Made by a program: the position numbers and the translations under genes
Origin: Deltaproteobacteria bacterium
Lineage (GTDB): Bacteria > JAEEML01
NCBI GenBank assembly: GCA_016283195.1
Contig: JAEEML010000030.1
Coordinates: 1-19,699 of the forward strand
Reading direction: 5' to 3'
Length of the DNA: 19,699 nucleotides
Shown: piece after piece, positions 6,603 to 14,820 of the stretch
How the letters are laid out: the number at the start of each line of letters is the position of its first letter
Position numbering within the stretch: position 1 is the stretch's first letter
The notes under the pieces: generated by a model
What the model saw: only the letters and a program-made list of their open reading frames with translations
What the model was told of the DNA's origin: nothing
Databases searched by the model: none

Positions 6603-8102
6603 ATGAAAAGAAATTATTTCCTTCCCTCCCTAGTTACTTTGGCTCTTCTTTTAATCTTTAGCGAAAATGCCATAGCCAAAAAGTCTGGCTTCACCAGGCA
6701 GGATAATGTCACTTATTACCTGGGTATCCCCTTTGCCAAGCCGCCGGTTGGCGAATTGCGTTTTAAAGCGCCCGTTCCTATCGACGACGGAAAACCTCTT
6801 GATCGCCTGCCACCTAATCCTATGCAAGATACTTGGCTCGATTTGGAAATGAGCGAAGATTGTCTCTATTTAAATATTTTTGCTCCGAAAGATCAGCCAA
6901 AAGACAAACCGCTCCCGGTGGTAGTCTGGGTCTATGGCGGCAGTTATACCACCGGCGGTATCGGCGAAAAAGCGGCGATGGGTTTTACTTACGACATGGG
7001 TGATTACGCCGTGGACACCAATTCAATTGTTGTTGCCGTTAATTACCGAGTCAATGCCTTCGGTTTTGCCGATTTTACCGCCTTTGGCCCGGAGTTTGAA
7101 AGCAACCTCGGCTTGAAAGATATTGTAGCCGCTCTGGGCTGGGTAAAGCGTAACATCGCTAAATATAACGGCGATCCGCAAAATGTCACTTTACAGGGCC
7201 AGTCGGCCGGCGCCGCTCTCATTGCCGCCCTTATGAATGTTGAGGAAGCTAAAGATCTTTTCCAAAGAGTTATTTTGGAAAGCCCCTGCCTGGAATCTTT
7301 TTATGACCGTGAAGAAGCCAAAGAATTTGCCGCCGAATATATTAAGCGCACCGGCGGTCATGCGGCCGATCTCCCTAAAATGGCCGCAGAAGATCTTATA
7401 AAACCCATCAAGGAGATGGATAAATATGTGCGCTCCAAAAAGATGGGCACCTGCTCCTTTAACCCGGTGGTTGACGGCACCTTTTTAAAAGAGTTCCCCA
7501 GCAAAAAAATTCTTTACCCTAAGCCGGTTATCTTGGGCACTAATAAAAATGAGTCTATTATTTTTGCTAAGTTTGCTAAATTAAAAGATTTTGGCAAGGC
7601 CGAGCACACTTTACCATACACTGATCCGGAGATTAGGTCGCGCATTTTTGCCCAATACAGCAAGCGCTACCCCACCAAAAAATCCGTTGGCAACCTTTTG
7701 ACCGATACTATGTACACTGTGCCCAAATACCGCTATGCCGCCCTGCTGACTGAGCACGATCTGGCGTATCTCTACCGCTTTGATTTTTATTCCGGCATGT
7801 TCCGCACCGCCGGCATTAAGGCCAGCCACATGATAGAAATGTTCCCGCTTTTCAACAAAGGGCTTAAATATTTTGGTGTAAAGCGCAAAAAAGCTTTCCG
7901 CATCGGCGCTAACATGCGCGAGCAATTCGGTGCTTTTATTCACGGCGAGCCCATGCCCTGCGGAGAAAGTTATTGGAAACCCTATGACCAACTGGACAAA
8001 AATGTTCTGGTTATCAAAGATGATACCTGCAACCAAGAAAGAAATCCCGACCAGGCGGTTATCGAACGTTTTAAACCGGTAGATCATATTTTATTAAAAT
8101 AA
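6603..8102 (+). CDS. Secreted type B carboxylesterase (alpha/beta hydrolase)
   Basis: 499 residues hydrolysing carboxylic esters, likely in the periplasm or outside. The ATG at 6603 is chosen because AAAGGAAA (6591-6598) precedes it and residues 1-25 form a signal peptide (basic start MKRN, core LVTLALLLIF, end AIA); the open frame extends much further upstream without support. The classic type B features are present: YYLGIPFAKPPVGELRFKAP (38-57), the EDCLYLNIFAP signature (85-95) and the oxyanion strand WVYGGSY (109-115). The nucleophile is Ser201 in GQSAG, where Gln replaces the more usual Glu; the acid is Glu317 (GTNKNES) and the base His409 (KASHMIEMFP). The triad is complete, so it should be active. 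The substrate is unknown. Confidence 0.9.
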   Translation: MKRNYFLPSLVTLALLLIFSENAIAKKSGFTRQDNVTYYLGIPFAKPPVGELRFKAPVPIDDGKPLDRLPPNPMQDTWLDLEMSEDCLYLNIFAPKDQPKDKPLPVVVWVYGGSYTTGGIGEKAAMGFTYDMGDYAVDTNSIVVAVNYRVNAFGFADFTAFGPEFESNLGLKDIVAALGWVKRNIAKYNGDPQNVTLQGQSAGAALIAALMNVEEAKDLFQRVILESPCLESFYDREEAKEFAAEYIKRTGGHAADLPKMAAEDLIKPIKEMDKYVRSKKMGTCSFNPVVDGTFLKEFPSKKILYPKPVILGTNKNESIIFAKFAKLKDFGKAEHTLPYTDPEIRSRIFAQYSKRYPTKKSVGNLLTDTMYTVPKYRYAALLTEHDLAYLYRFDFYSGMFRTAGIKASHMIEMFPLFNKGLKYFGVKRKKAFRIGANMREQFGAFIHGEPMPCGESYWKPYDQLDKNVLVIKDDTCNQERNPDQAVIERFKPVDHILLK

Positions 8103-8162
8103 CCCTCCTTCAGCTTAGCAATATTAATCTTTTTTGCCAGACAATATTATTCCTTTATTTTT

Positions 8163-8192
8163 TTGAGCAAAAAAGCTACAACACATTAGTAT
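8163..8192 (+). promoter_or_regulatory. Putative promoter for the DUF2147 gene
   Basis: TTGAGC (8163-8168) and TAGTAT (8187-8192) are separated by 18 bases in the AT-rich gap after the esterase, about 40 bases before the start codon. A weak match, supported mainly by position. Confidence 0.3.
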
Positions 8193-8232
8193 TAAGCGGC
8201 ATCAGTCTAATAGATGTCGATGGAGGTTCATC

Positions 8233-8697
8233 ATGACAAAGTCACCAAAAATCGCTTTACTTGCCTCTTGTGCCTTGTTTTTAGCTGTGGCAACACCGGC
8301 CATGGCCGCCGAGGATCTCACCTCCCCCGAGGGCTTTTGGAAAACCATACCCGATAACAAAGGCGACCCAGGCATTGTCAAAGTCACCTTAAAGGATGGC
8401 AAACTAACTGCTCAGGTGGTGAAAGTTTTGTCGGAGGCTCATCCCAATCCGCGCTGTGTTAAGTGCGAAGGAGCCTTAAAAGATGCGCCGGTCGTGGGCA
8501 TTAAACTGGTGGAAAATCTGTCGCCGATTGAAAAAGATGTCTGGGGCGACGGCCAGGTTTTAGACCCTGATTCCGGCAAATTCTACAAGGTTAAAATTTC
8601 TCTTATCGACGGCGGCAAACGCATTAAACTGCGCGGTTACATCGGCGCTCCGGCTTTTGGCCGCACCCAGTACTGGGAACGCACCACCGCACCGTAA
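8233..8697 (+). CDS. Secreted DUF2147-family protein
   Basis: 154 residues with GGAGG (8222-8226) six bases before the ATG. Residues 1-25 form a signal peptide ending AMA-AED. The mature part follows the DUF2147 pattern: SPEGFWKTI (31-39), a CVKC pair (Cys75, Cys78) in NPRCVKCEGALKDAPVVG, WGDGQVLDPDSGKFYKVKI (104-122) and the closing LRGYIGAPAFGRTQYWER (133-150). Length matches the usual single domain. Family members are small lipocalin-like periplasmic proteins of unknown role; the Cys pair is common in the family. The preceding esterase ends 130 bases upstream and a separate promoter is likely. Confidence 0.88.
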   Translation: MTKSPKIALLASCALFLAVATPAMAAEDLTSPEGFWKTIPDNKGDPGIVKVTLKDGKLTAQVVKVLSEAHPNPRCVKCEGALKDAPVVGIKLVENLSPIEKDVWGDGQVLDPDSGKFYKVKISLIDGGKRIKLRGYIGAPAFGRTQYWERTTAP

Positions 8698-8817
8698 GCT
8701 TCACTAGCGCCATTTTTTTATGCATCACAATATTTTCTTAATTTTCTAAAAGAAATTGTTTACTTACCGGCTTAAGCCAAGTTACTATATGCTCAAAAAG
8801 ATACGCTTTATGCACTT

Positions 8818-9795
8818 TTACTCAGGTTTTTCAATACAACGCACGGCCATGTGATATTCCTTTTTATAGTAGTCCACAGAAGCATAACTTAAACCCAAGA
8901 ACATATCATAAGCGTGAGTTTCATCATATTCTGGCCCAGCCCAGAAGTAGGCACGTTCGCCTGAACCCCACGGGGTTCCATCAGCAGATGCACGGCCAGC
9001 GGGTAACGCTGCAAAAGAATAGGTATCAAGCGCCATGTTCGAGTAATTATCATTCCAGTCATTCCAAGTGGTAGATTTGGCAATAAGAGCATAAAATGCC
9101 GGATTTTCTTTATCGTGATTTGTACCGGCATATTCCAGCAAATTGCTAAAATCCCACACAGTCGGCAAGCGCCAACCACTGGGACAAATACTTTTGGCAG
9201 CCTCCCAATTGTAAAGCAGGCCATAATAAGCCATTATACCGTAACTATCCCGCACCTGAGTAGCGCTACCCTCCGTGGGAGCTTTGGCATAATTCTCAGC
9301 AAACCATTTTTGGCAACCTATTGTTGTTGTTTTATATTCTCTGTTATTGTCACTGCTATCGATAAAGGTACCTGTTATTCCATCTTGTAATTCACACTTT
9401 TGGTCACAATTTTCGCCGGTAAAACCTATCCAGCAAAAATCACATTTGCCATCTCCATCATTGCCATCCCGGCAAACACCGTTCACACAATTGCATGGTT
9501 TACAATAAGTGCCATAAAGCCCAGAACCTTGGAGACACACTTGGGGCACGTCAATATCGGTATCGGCGTCTGTTTTGCCATCGGTATCAGCATCCGTTTT
9601 ACCATCAGTATCGGCGTCTGTTTTGCCATCGGGATCGGCATCCGTTTTGCCATCGGGATCATTATCTGTTTCGTCATCAACCAGCTTTTGTTCATTATTG
9701 TTTTGTTCTTTATCAGCCGGTGGATTATCCACGCAAGATACGGTCAAAAACAGTGAAAGCCCCATAAAAAGTGTCAAACATTTAAACTTATTCAT
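8818..9795 (-). CDS. FISUMP-domain lipoprotein with Asp-rich repeats and EGF-like cysteine module
   Basis: 325 residues. A lipoprotein signal peptide ends LTVSC, with Cys21 as the lipidated residue. Next comes a Gln/Asn/Asp-rich stem and about four copies of an 8-residue repeat of the type DGKTDADT (47-80), encoded by 24-bp DNA repeats. Residues 87-134 hold nine cysteines in an EGF-like arrangement (YCKPCNCVNGVC, CDFCWIGFTGENC). Residues 137-323 match the Fibrobacter succinogenes major domain (FISUMP): CQKWFAENYA, YYGLLYNWEAAKSICPSGWRL (190-210), SFAALPAGRASADG, AYFWAGPEYD and the ending MAVRCIEKPE. It is probably displayed on the outer surface, the charged repeats acting as a stalk. AAGAAGAG precedes the start. 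The binding partner is unknown. Confidence 0.88.
   Translation of the reverse strand: MNKFKCLTLFMGLSLFLTVSCVDNPPADKEQNNNEQKLVDDETDNDPDGKTDADPDGKTDADTDGKTDADTDGKTDADTDIDVPQVCLQGSGLYGTYCKPCNCVNGVCRDGNDGDGKCDFCWIGFTGENCDQKCELQDGITGTFIDSSDNNREYKTTTIGCQKWFAENYAKAPTEGSATQVRDSYGIMAYYGLLYNWEAAKSICPSGWRLPTVWDFSNLLEYAGTNHDKENPAFYALIAKSTTWNDWNDNYSNMALDTYSFAALPAGRASADGTPWGSGERAYFWAGPEYDETHAYDMFLGLSYASVDYYKKEYHMAVRCIEKPE
9561..9656 (-). repeat. Four tandem 24-bp repeats inside the FISUMP lipoprotein gene
   Basis: Units run 9561-9584, 9585-9608, 9609-9632 and 9633-9656. Units 1 and 3 are identical, and units 2 and 4 share the variant CATCCG core, so the array looks like a doubled 48-bp block. Each unit encodes eight residues in frame, so copy-number change would alter stalk length without a frameshift. 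Confidence 0.9.
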
Positions 9796-9900
9796 TTAAA
9801 ACTCTTCTTATTCGCCACAAAAGGCTAAGAATATAATTTTACTACTATATTTAAAAAACAGCTTAGGCCATTTAATAAAAATCTCACTGGGTTAAGGGAA

Positions 9901-10953
9901 CTAGCAGCGCAGATAAAAATTCTCGCACATTCCACGAAAATCTTTTAATTCCAAATCAATACCAGCTTTAGGCAAGAAGACGTGGCCGCTAAAGAGGCCA
10001 AATGGCCCACGGTAGCGGTTGGCAATCAAAATGGCATTTATATCCACTTTGCGCACCACTTCCGGCGTAAAAGTAAGATTAACCTCCCCCGCTTCTCCGC
10101 TACCGGCAATGTGCCAGGGCTTTAAAATATCCTTTTGGTTAAAAGCAAAAGTAACGGGCGGCAAGGAGTGTAGCGCCCCATCCAGCCAGAGGCAGTTTTC
10201 ATTATATGTGGCCTGATCCTGCACCTGGTTATTGGTGAGATTAAAGCCTAAAAGCCGGCCCTCTTCCACTTTGCCGGCGGTTGCCCAGTGCCATTTCATG
10301 CGGTAGGGATAATAGCCTTTATGGATATCGGCTAGCGCATAGCTGCTCTCTGCGGCAAAGGGTATTTCGGCGCCATCCAGAGTCATAGAACCGGCTAGGG
10401 GGCAAATATTCTTGTGCGAATACATAGCTCTCTTCCCTATAAGCGGCAGGCAAACTTCCATCGGCGCATGGCGGCTGGCGGCATCAAAAATAGTAAAATC
10501 ACCACTAACCGCCGGCAGCCCCTTTTGCGCGGAAATATTAAAAGATATATGGTGCTTATTTTCTGATAGCTTGTTTTCAAAAGCTACTGCAAAACCTTGG
10601 CTCTTATAGCCAAAAGAGCTGTCACTAAGATCGGCCGGCACTTTAAAGGCCCAGGGCGGAGTCATGCGCTCATAAAAATAGATGGCCTTACTCCTTACAT
10701 CCTGAATACACACCTGGGCGAGGGCCAAGGCCTTGGCGTTAAAGAGGGCCAGGCTAAGATAATAATCAGAACTCACCAGGGCAAAATGCTGCCACTCTTT
10801 GAGGCGGAAGTTCTTCCAAAAACGCGGTGCACCAAGAGCGACATCAAGCGGATTTATAAGAGAAAAAGGCGAACTAAAGCGGCCCAGATTAAACTTTCCG
10901 CCACTCACCAGCTCCTTAGGAGCCGCAGGAACATCAGCAAAAACAGTCTGCAT
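9901..10953 (-). CDS. DUF2804-family protein
   Basis: 350 residues from the ATG at 10953. An in-frame TTG at 10965 directly after the upstream stop is less likely. The upstream gene ends 12 bases before, so translation is probably coupled; no clear ribosome site is seen. The family landmarks are RLKEWQHFALVSSDYYLSLAL (50-70), the central YYPYRMKWHWATAG, GRLLGFNLTNNQ with a following WLDGALHSLPPVTFAF, and FGLFSGHVFLPKAGIDLEL near the end. The fold of this family is beta-rich, with paired halves. No signal peptide or membrane segment is visible, so it is likely cytosolic. Its biochemical role is not established, and the pairing with the membrane protein upstream gives no clear clue. Confidence 0.85.
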   Translation of the reverse strand: MQTVFADVPAAPKELVSGGKFNLGRFSSPFSLINPLDVALGAPRFWKNFRLKEWQHFALVSSDYYLSLALFNAKALALAQVCIQDVRSKAIYFYERMTPPWAFKVPADLSDSSFGYKSQGFAVAFENKLSENKHHISFNISAQKGLPAVSGDFTIFDAASRHAPMEVCLPLIGKRAMYSHKNICPLAGSMTLDGAEIPFAAESSYALADIHKGYYPYRMKWHWATAGKVEEGRLLGFNLTNNQVQDQATYNENCLWLDGALHSLPPVTFAFNQKDILKPWHIAGSGEAGEVNLTFTPEVVRKVDINAILIANRYRGPFGLFSGHVFLPKAGIDLELKDFRGMCENFYLRC

Positions 10954-10965
10954 TTTTAAACCCAA

Positions 10966-11589
10966 TTAAAAAGCGCCGCTAAGGCCGATAGCCCCGCCGT
11001 GAATCGCTCTGTCTTCACCAAAAAGAGGCGCCAGCGTAGGTGCGAGGCTTACTTTTTTGGAACGATTCTTGCCCTTTTCCAAAACTTCCTTTTTAATTTT
11101 CAGCGCTTTGATACCAAACATCACTAAAGAGGCGCAGGCAGTAAACATACCAATGTAATAACCAACATGCCAGCAAATGAGATTGCCACCCATAATAGCC
11201 CCCAAATAGACGCCAAACCCGGCAAAAGAGAGGCCGGCAAAAGTCCAGCCCAGAATAGAGAGAGCTCCACCCTGGACACCGGCTTTTTTACCGAGAGCGG
11301 TGGAAAAAGCTCCCATTAAACCGGCAGAAGCCATAAAGGTTGGCAACATATAAACAGCCAGATTATCACCGGCCTGCCCCATTGCCCAGCCGGGCAGAGT
11401 GAGGGCAAAATTGAGGCCACCCAATACAAAGCTGGAGATAGCCAGAGCCTCGGCTTTTTTTACCACTTCAACCGTGGATCTGTCACCGGAGCGCCCGCCG
11501 GTAGCACCGCCGTCTTCAGCTGCCCGGGCCGCGGAAGAGCCGAAAGCAATTAAAGCTACCAGAGAGAGAGTCAAGAGGTGTTGTTTCAT
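10966..11589 (-). CDS. Small polytopic membrane protein of unknown function
   Basis: 207 residues; AAAGGAG lies 7 bases before the ATG. Residues 1-23 look like a signal peptide (LLTLSLVALIAFGSSAARA). A Gly/Asp/Arg-rich stretch (26-38) follows, then four hydrophobic segments near 47-68, 79-98, 108-132 and 138-163, rich in Gly and Ala. A basic tail (KALKIKKEVLEKGKNRSKK) leads to a last piece, LAPTLAPLFG then HGGAIGLSGAF, that resembles the closing beta-strand phrase of many deltaproteobacterial membrane proteins. I do not recognise a family. It is probably transcribed with the DUF2804 gene, 12 bases downstream. Confidence 0.75.
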   Translation of the reverse strand: MKQHLLTLSLVALIAFGSSAARAAEDGGATGGRSGDRSTVEVVKKAEALAISSFVLGGLNFALTLPGWAMGQAGDNLAVYMLPTFMASAGLMGAFSTALGKKAGVQGGALSILGWTFAGLSFAGFGVYLGAIMGGNLICWHVGYYIGMFTACASLVMFGIKALKIKKEVLEKGKNRSKKVSLAPTLAPLFGEDRAIHGGAIGLSGAF

Positions 11590-11623
11590 AATATACTCCT
11601 TTTACCGTCACTTTTTCTAAAGC

Positions 11624-11651
11624 AACATATTTGTTTTTTCTTATATAACAA
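11624..11651 (-). promoter_or_regulatory. Putative promoter for the membrane protein / DUF2804 pair
   Basis: On the minus strand TTGTTA (11651-11646) and TATGTT (11629-11624) are 16 bases apart, in the 70-bp gap between the PhoH stop and the next start. It would let the pair be transcribed separately from phoH. By-eye match only. Confidence 0.3.
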
Positions 11652-11659
11652 GAAGAAAA

Positions 11660-13000
11660 TCAAAGCAAGGTAGCGGCCAGTTCGGCTAGGCCGGAGCGTT
11701 CGCCTTTGGTCAGAGTGACATGGCCGGCCACGCTTTCTTTTTCAAAGCGCTTCACAAGGTGCACCAGACCGTTGTTGCTGGAATCAATATAAGGATTATC
11801 GATTTGGTAAGGATCGCCTGTCAGCACAATCTTGGTATTTTCGCCGGCGCGGGTGATAATGGTCTTCACCTCATGGGGAGTAAGGTTCTGTGCTTCATCG
11901 ATAATCATATATTGCTTAGGAATAGAGCGGCCGCGAATATAGGTAAGAGGCTCGATTTCCAAAATACCTTCATCAAATAAGTAATCAATATAACTTACTT
12001 TTTTGCCGCCTTTGGTGTCGTTTTTGTAATTTTCGTCGCCGGAGCGGTCAATAGAGGCCAAAAATTCCACATTGTCATAAATAGGCTGCATCCATGGACC
12101 CAGCTTTTCGCCCATATCACCGGGCAAATAGCCGATATCGCGCCCCATGGGGATAACCGGCCGGGAGATCAAAAGACGGCTATAGCGCCGCTCTTCGGCC
12201 ACCATTTGCAAGCCGGCAGCCACAGCAATAAGTGTTTTACCGGTGCCGGCCTTGCCCACCAAAGAGACCAGCGGCACCCGCTCGTCCATAAGGAGCTCCA
12301 GAGCAAAGCTCTGCTCTTTATTGCGCGGCCTAATCCCCCACACCGAGCCTTTGAGCTTTTTAAGCGCATCGATGCGCCCGTTATAAACACGCCCAAGTGC
12401 AGTATTGGCGCTATTCTCATCGGAGTGTAAGACCACAAATTCATTGGGATTAAGCCCTTTGGCTACTTCGCCGTCCAAATAGCCATCCTGATAAAAACGG
12501 GCTATTTGCTCTGCCGGCACGGTAACATCGGCCACACCGCTATAGAGCTCGGAAATATCCTGGCGCTCGGTATCGTAATCCATCACCGCCAGGCCCATCA
12601 CATGAGCTCTAACGCGAAGATTTACATCTTTGGTGACAAAATAGGTCTCGCGGCCCAGCATTTTGTTCTCTTCCAGCACCATAAGGCCGGTGGAGAGAAT
12701 GTTGTTATCCGGCGAGTTGTCGGTAATAAATTCCTGCGGCAGACCGCGCTTACTAAAGCGAATACGAATAGATCCGCCGCTTTCGGTTTTTACCCCCTGA
12801 GAAAGGTCTCCTTTGGCGCCCAGCCTGTCCAGCACCCGCACCACTTCGCGGGCATTGCGTCCTCTGGCTCCCATGTCTTTTTTGAAGTGGTCAACCTCCT
12901 CAATGACGTAGATGGGCAAAACCACCTCATTGTCGCCAAAAGCGAAAAGACTGCCGGCATCATGGAGCAAAACGTTGGTATCCAGGACAAAACTTTTCAT
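11660..13000 (-). CDS. PIN-domain plus PhoH ATPase (PhoH2-type ribonuclease/helicase-like protein)
   Basis: 446 residues. The ATG at 13000 is preferred to one at 13042 because AGAGGTG precedes it and the PIN domain starts at once with MKSFVLDTNVLLHD. PIN acidic residues include Asp7, Glu34/35, Asp98 (TDNSPDNNIL) and Asp125 (VTKDVNLR). After a linker (145-225), the PhoH ATPase has Walker A GKAGTGKT (249-256), the family phrase SRPVIPMGRDIGYLPGDMGE (279-298), Walker B MIIDEAQNLTP (365-375) and the sensor LTGDPYQIDNPY (393-404). This two-domain form (as in mycobacterial PhoH2) is known as an ATP-dependent RNA-unwinding ribonuclease. Here no antitoxin-like gene is adjacent. It is cytosolic and complete. 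Confidence 0.93.
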   Translation of the reverse strand: MKSFVLDTNVLLHDAGSLFAFGDNEVVLPIYVIEEVDHFKKDMGARGRNAREVVRVLDRLGAKGDLSQGVKTESGGSIRIRFSKRGLPQEFITDNSPDNNILSTGLMVLEENKMLGRETYFVTKDVNLRVRAHVMGLAVMDYDTERQDISELYSGVADVTVPAEQIARFYQDGYLDGEVAKGLNPNEFVVLHSDENSANTALGRVYNGRIDALKKLKGSVWGIRPRNKEQSFALELLMDERVPLVSLVGKAGTGKTLIAVAAGLQMVAEERRYSRLLISRPVIPMGRDIGYLPGDMGEKLGPWMQPIYDNVEFLASIDRSGDENYKNDTKGGKKVSYIDYLFDEGILEIEPLTYIRGRSIPKQYMIIDEAQNLTPHEVKTIITRAGENTKIVLTGDPYQIDNPYIDSSNNGLVHLVKRFEKESVAGHVTLTKGERSGLAELAATLL

Positions 13001-13111
13001 GTTCACCTCTTGTGCAATTAAGCACGTTAAAGAACCACTCACCGCAAAAGTAAAACATTTTTTGGAGAACTACAACAGCCTAGCTTGATACAAATGGCAA
13101 CAAATGCAAAA

Positions 13112-13138
13112 ATTTTGCCTTTAGTAAAAGGGCAAAAT
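13112..13138. promoter_or_regulatory. Imperfect inverted repeat in the phoH / PEGA divergent region
   Basis: ATTTTGCC (13112-13119) and GGCAAAAT (13131-13138) pair exactly, and TTT/AAA inside extend the stem around the loop AGTA with one bulged G. Read on the minus strand it is followed by a short T-run, as in a weak terminator or attenuator ahead of phoH. It may instead be an operator between the two divergent genes. Confidence 0.45.
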
Positions 13139-13156
13139 AGTGTAAATGGGTTATGT

Positions 13157-13175
13157 TGTCGGTAAAGTGCCGACG
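13157..13175 (+). promoter_or_regulatory. Second hairpin upstream of the PEGA gene
   Basis: GTCGG (13158-13162) and CCGAC (13170-13174) flank the 7-base loop TAAAGTG. It lies about 40 bases before the PEGA-gene start, probably within its leader. No T-run follows, so it is not a terminator. Confidence 0.35.
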
Positions 13176-13216
13176 GCAGCCCGTTGTGTTTGCTGTAAAA
13201 TGACGAGGAAAAGCTT

Positions 13217-14812
13217 ATGACAAAAACATTCCAGCACTGGCCACGCCGTTTGGGAATCGGTATTCCCTTGGCTCTGGCTCTAACTATTTTGGCACCTAAA
13301 ACCGCCTCTGCCCAGGACAAAGTTATCCTCTTTCCGCTGGCGCCCATTGGCGAAGGTGTCGATGAATCACTCATCAACGATATTACCAACAGCCTCTTTG
13401 GCGAAATAGATACGCGTAAATCCTTTACCATGGTAGAGGGCAAAGAAATTGTAGCGGAAACCAAAGAAGAACCGGTAGCGGCCCCGGCTCCGCAGCCAGA
13501 GGAAGAGCCCGAAGCTCCGGCTGCTTCTCCTGACGGTTATTTACAAGCCATTCAGCTCTTATCGCAGGGCGAGGCTTCAACTCAGCGCAATCGTTGGGAA
13601 GCCGCCAGCACAACACTGGAAGAGGCGGTTAAATTATTTGAGAATAATTTAGCTTTTTTGGAAGATAACAGCAAATTGGAAGGTGCTTACCTCACCCTCT
13701 CTGTCTCCTACTTCCGCCGCGGTAAAGAGCGCGAAGGCCGGGAAAATATGCGCAAAGTCCTGGTGATGTCTCCGGATTTAACCCTAGATGCCCGCAAATA
13801 TCCGCCGCTTTTCCGCTCTATTGCCGATGAAATTCGCCAAGAAGTTAAATCCGCAGGCAAAGGCACAATAAAAGTCACCGGGAAAGCCAGCGGTGCCAAA
13901 GTCTTTTTAGATGGCAAAGAGGTTGGCTCTATTCCAACGGAAATTAAAGATGTTACAGCCGGCGCCCATGTCCTCCGCGCAGTAAGCGGCAATAACAGCT
14001 GGGGTGAGCTCATAAGCGCTAAAAGCGGCGCGGTAACAACTAAAGATGTGCCCCTAAACGCTCCGGCCCAAAAGAAGCAGGAAACAGCAGTAGTCGCCGC
14101 CGCGCCCAAAGCCCAAGGACCTTTTATTGTTAAAGCTATTAACAGCAATAATTTCAGCGATGAAGCACGCGCGGCAGCTATCGAATCGGCTGCTGCCGCC
14201 GAGGGAGCTTTTGTCTTAGTCGGCGGTGTTGCCGCCAAAGACGGCGGTCTCGTAGTACCGATCTTTATTTGTGAAATTAAAAGCAAAAAATGCGACCGCC
14301 TCATGCAAGCAGTCTTAGACAATGATTTAAACGCTCTTGATACCGAGGCCCCGCGCTTTGCCGACACTCTGGCCAAAAAAGTTCAAAGCATGAATGGCGA
14401 TATTACGGCGCCGGTTCCCTTTATCAGCGATAAGCCAGATGAAATAGCTCCGGTAGTCGCTCCGGTCGTGGTGCCGGTAGAAACACCGCCGGCAGAAGAA
14501 ACACCGCCGCCCGCAGAGCCGGAACCAGAACCAGTGCCAGCCCCGGAACCGCCGGCACCGACTCCGGAAGAAGTAGTACCGCCGGCACCTATTATCGAGC
14601 CTCCGGTTGAAGTTATGGCTCCGGTAAACGATGACGTCCTGGCCCAAACTCCGGCGGACAACACCAAAGAAGATAAGGTTAAAAAGCCCTTCTATAAAAC
14701 TTGGTGGTTTTGGACAATTACCGGGGTAGTAGTGGCCGGAGCAGTCACCGGAGCTACTGTAGGCGCTATTGAAGGCAACAAAAAGACCACTCAAATTCGC
14801 TTGGTCTGGTGA
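13217..14812 (+). CDS. PEGA-domain envelope protein with Pro-rich stem and C-terminal membrane anchor
   Basis: 531 residues; GAGG (13204-13207) precedes the ATG. A signal peptide covers about 1-32 (core GIPLALALTIL, end ASA-QDK). A short beta segment VILFPLAPIGEGVDESLIND (36-55) looks like the start of a periplasmic sugar/effector-type domain. Residues 105-210 are helical and TPR-like (AYLTLSVSYFRRGKEREGRE). Residues 216-280 form a PEGA domain: GTIKVTGKASGAKVFLDGKE, then VGSIPTEIKDVTAGAHVL. Residues 300-395 form a further alpha/beta part, and 400-480 is a Pro/Glu/Val-rich stem. One membrane helix (496-518, following FYKTWWFWT) ends the protein. PEGA proteins of this shape are typical of Myxococcota. 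It is probably a periplasm-spanning, wall-binding protein. Its stop overlaps the region of the next gene's ribosome site. Confidence 0.85.
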   Translation: MTKTFQHWPRRLGIGIPLALALTILAPKTASAQDKVILFPLAPIGEGVDESLINDITNSLFGEIDTRKSFTMVEGKEIVAETKEEPVAAPAPQPEEEPEAPAASPDGYLQAIQLLSQGEASTQRNRWEAASTTLEEAVKLFENNLAFLEDNSKLEGAYLTLSVSYFRRGKEREGRENMRKVLVMSPDLTLDARKYPPLFRSIADEIRQEVKSAGKGTIKVTGKASGAKVFLDGKEVGSIPTEIKDVTAGAHVLRAVSGNNSWGELISAKSGAVTTKDVPLNAPAQKKQETAVVAAAPKAQGPFIVKAINSNNFSDEARAAAIESAAAAEGAFVLVGGVAAKDGGLVVPIFICEIKSKKCDRLMQAVLDNDLNALDTEAPRFADTLAKKVQSMNGDITAPVPFISDKPDEIAPVVAPVVVPVETPPAEETPPPAEPEPEPVPAPEPPAPTPEEVVPPAPIIEPPVEVMAPVNDDVLAQTPADNTKEDKVKKPFYKTWWFWTITGVVVAGAVTGATVGAIEGNKKTTQIRLVW

Positions 14813-14820
14813 GGCAAAAA

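Noticed and set aside
8769-8778. GGCTTAAGCC palindrome between the DUF2147 and FISUMP genes as a shared terminator
   Set aside because: The stem is only three GC pairs around TTAA with no adjacent T-run on either strand; not enough to call.
9561-9656. CRISPR-like array
   Set aside because: The repeats are directly adjacent with no spacers and encode an in-frame amino-acid repeat.
9483-9767. Several long open frames over the FISUMP lipoprotein repeats, some looking like repeat proteins
   Set aside because: They arise because a 24-bp repeat keeps every frame open; only the minus-strand lipoprotein frame has a start signal, signal peptide and domains.
13039-13464. Minus-strand frame upstream of phoH that could be an extra gene
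   Set aside because: It overlaps the PEGA-gene start and its signal peptide on the other strand and shows no recognisable protein features.
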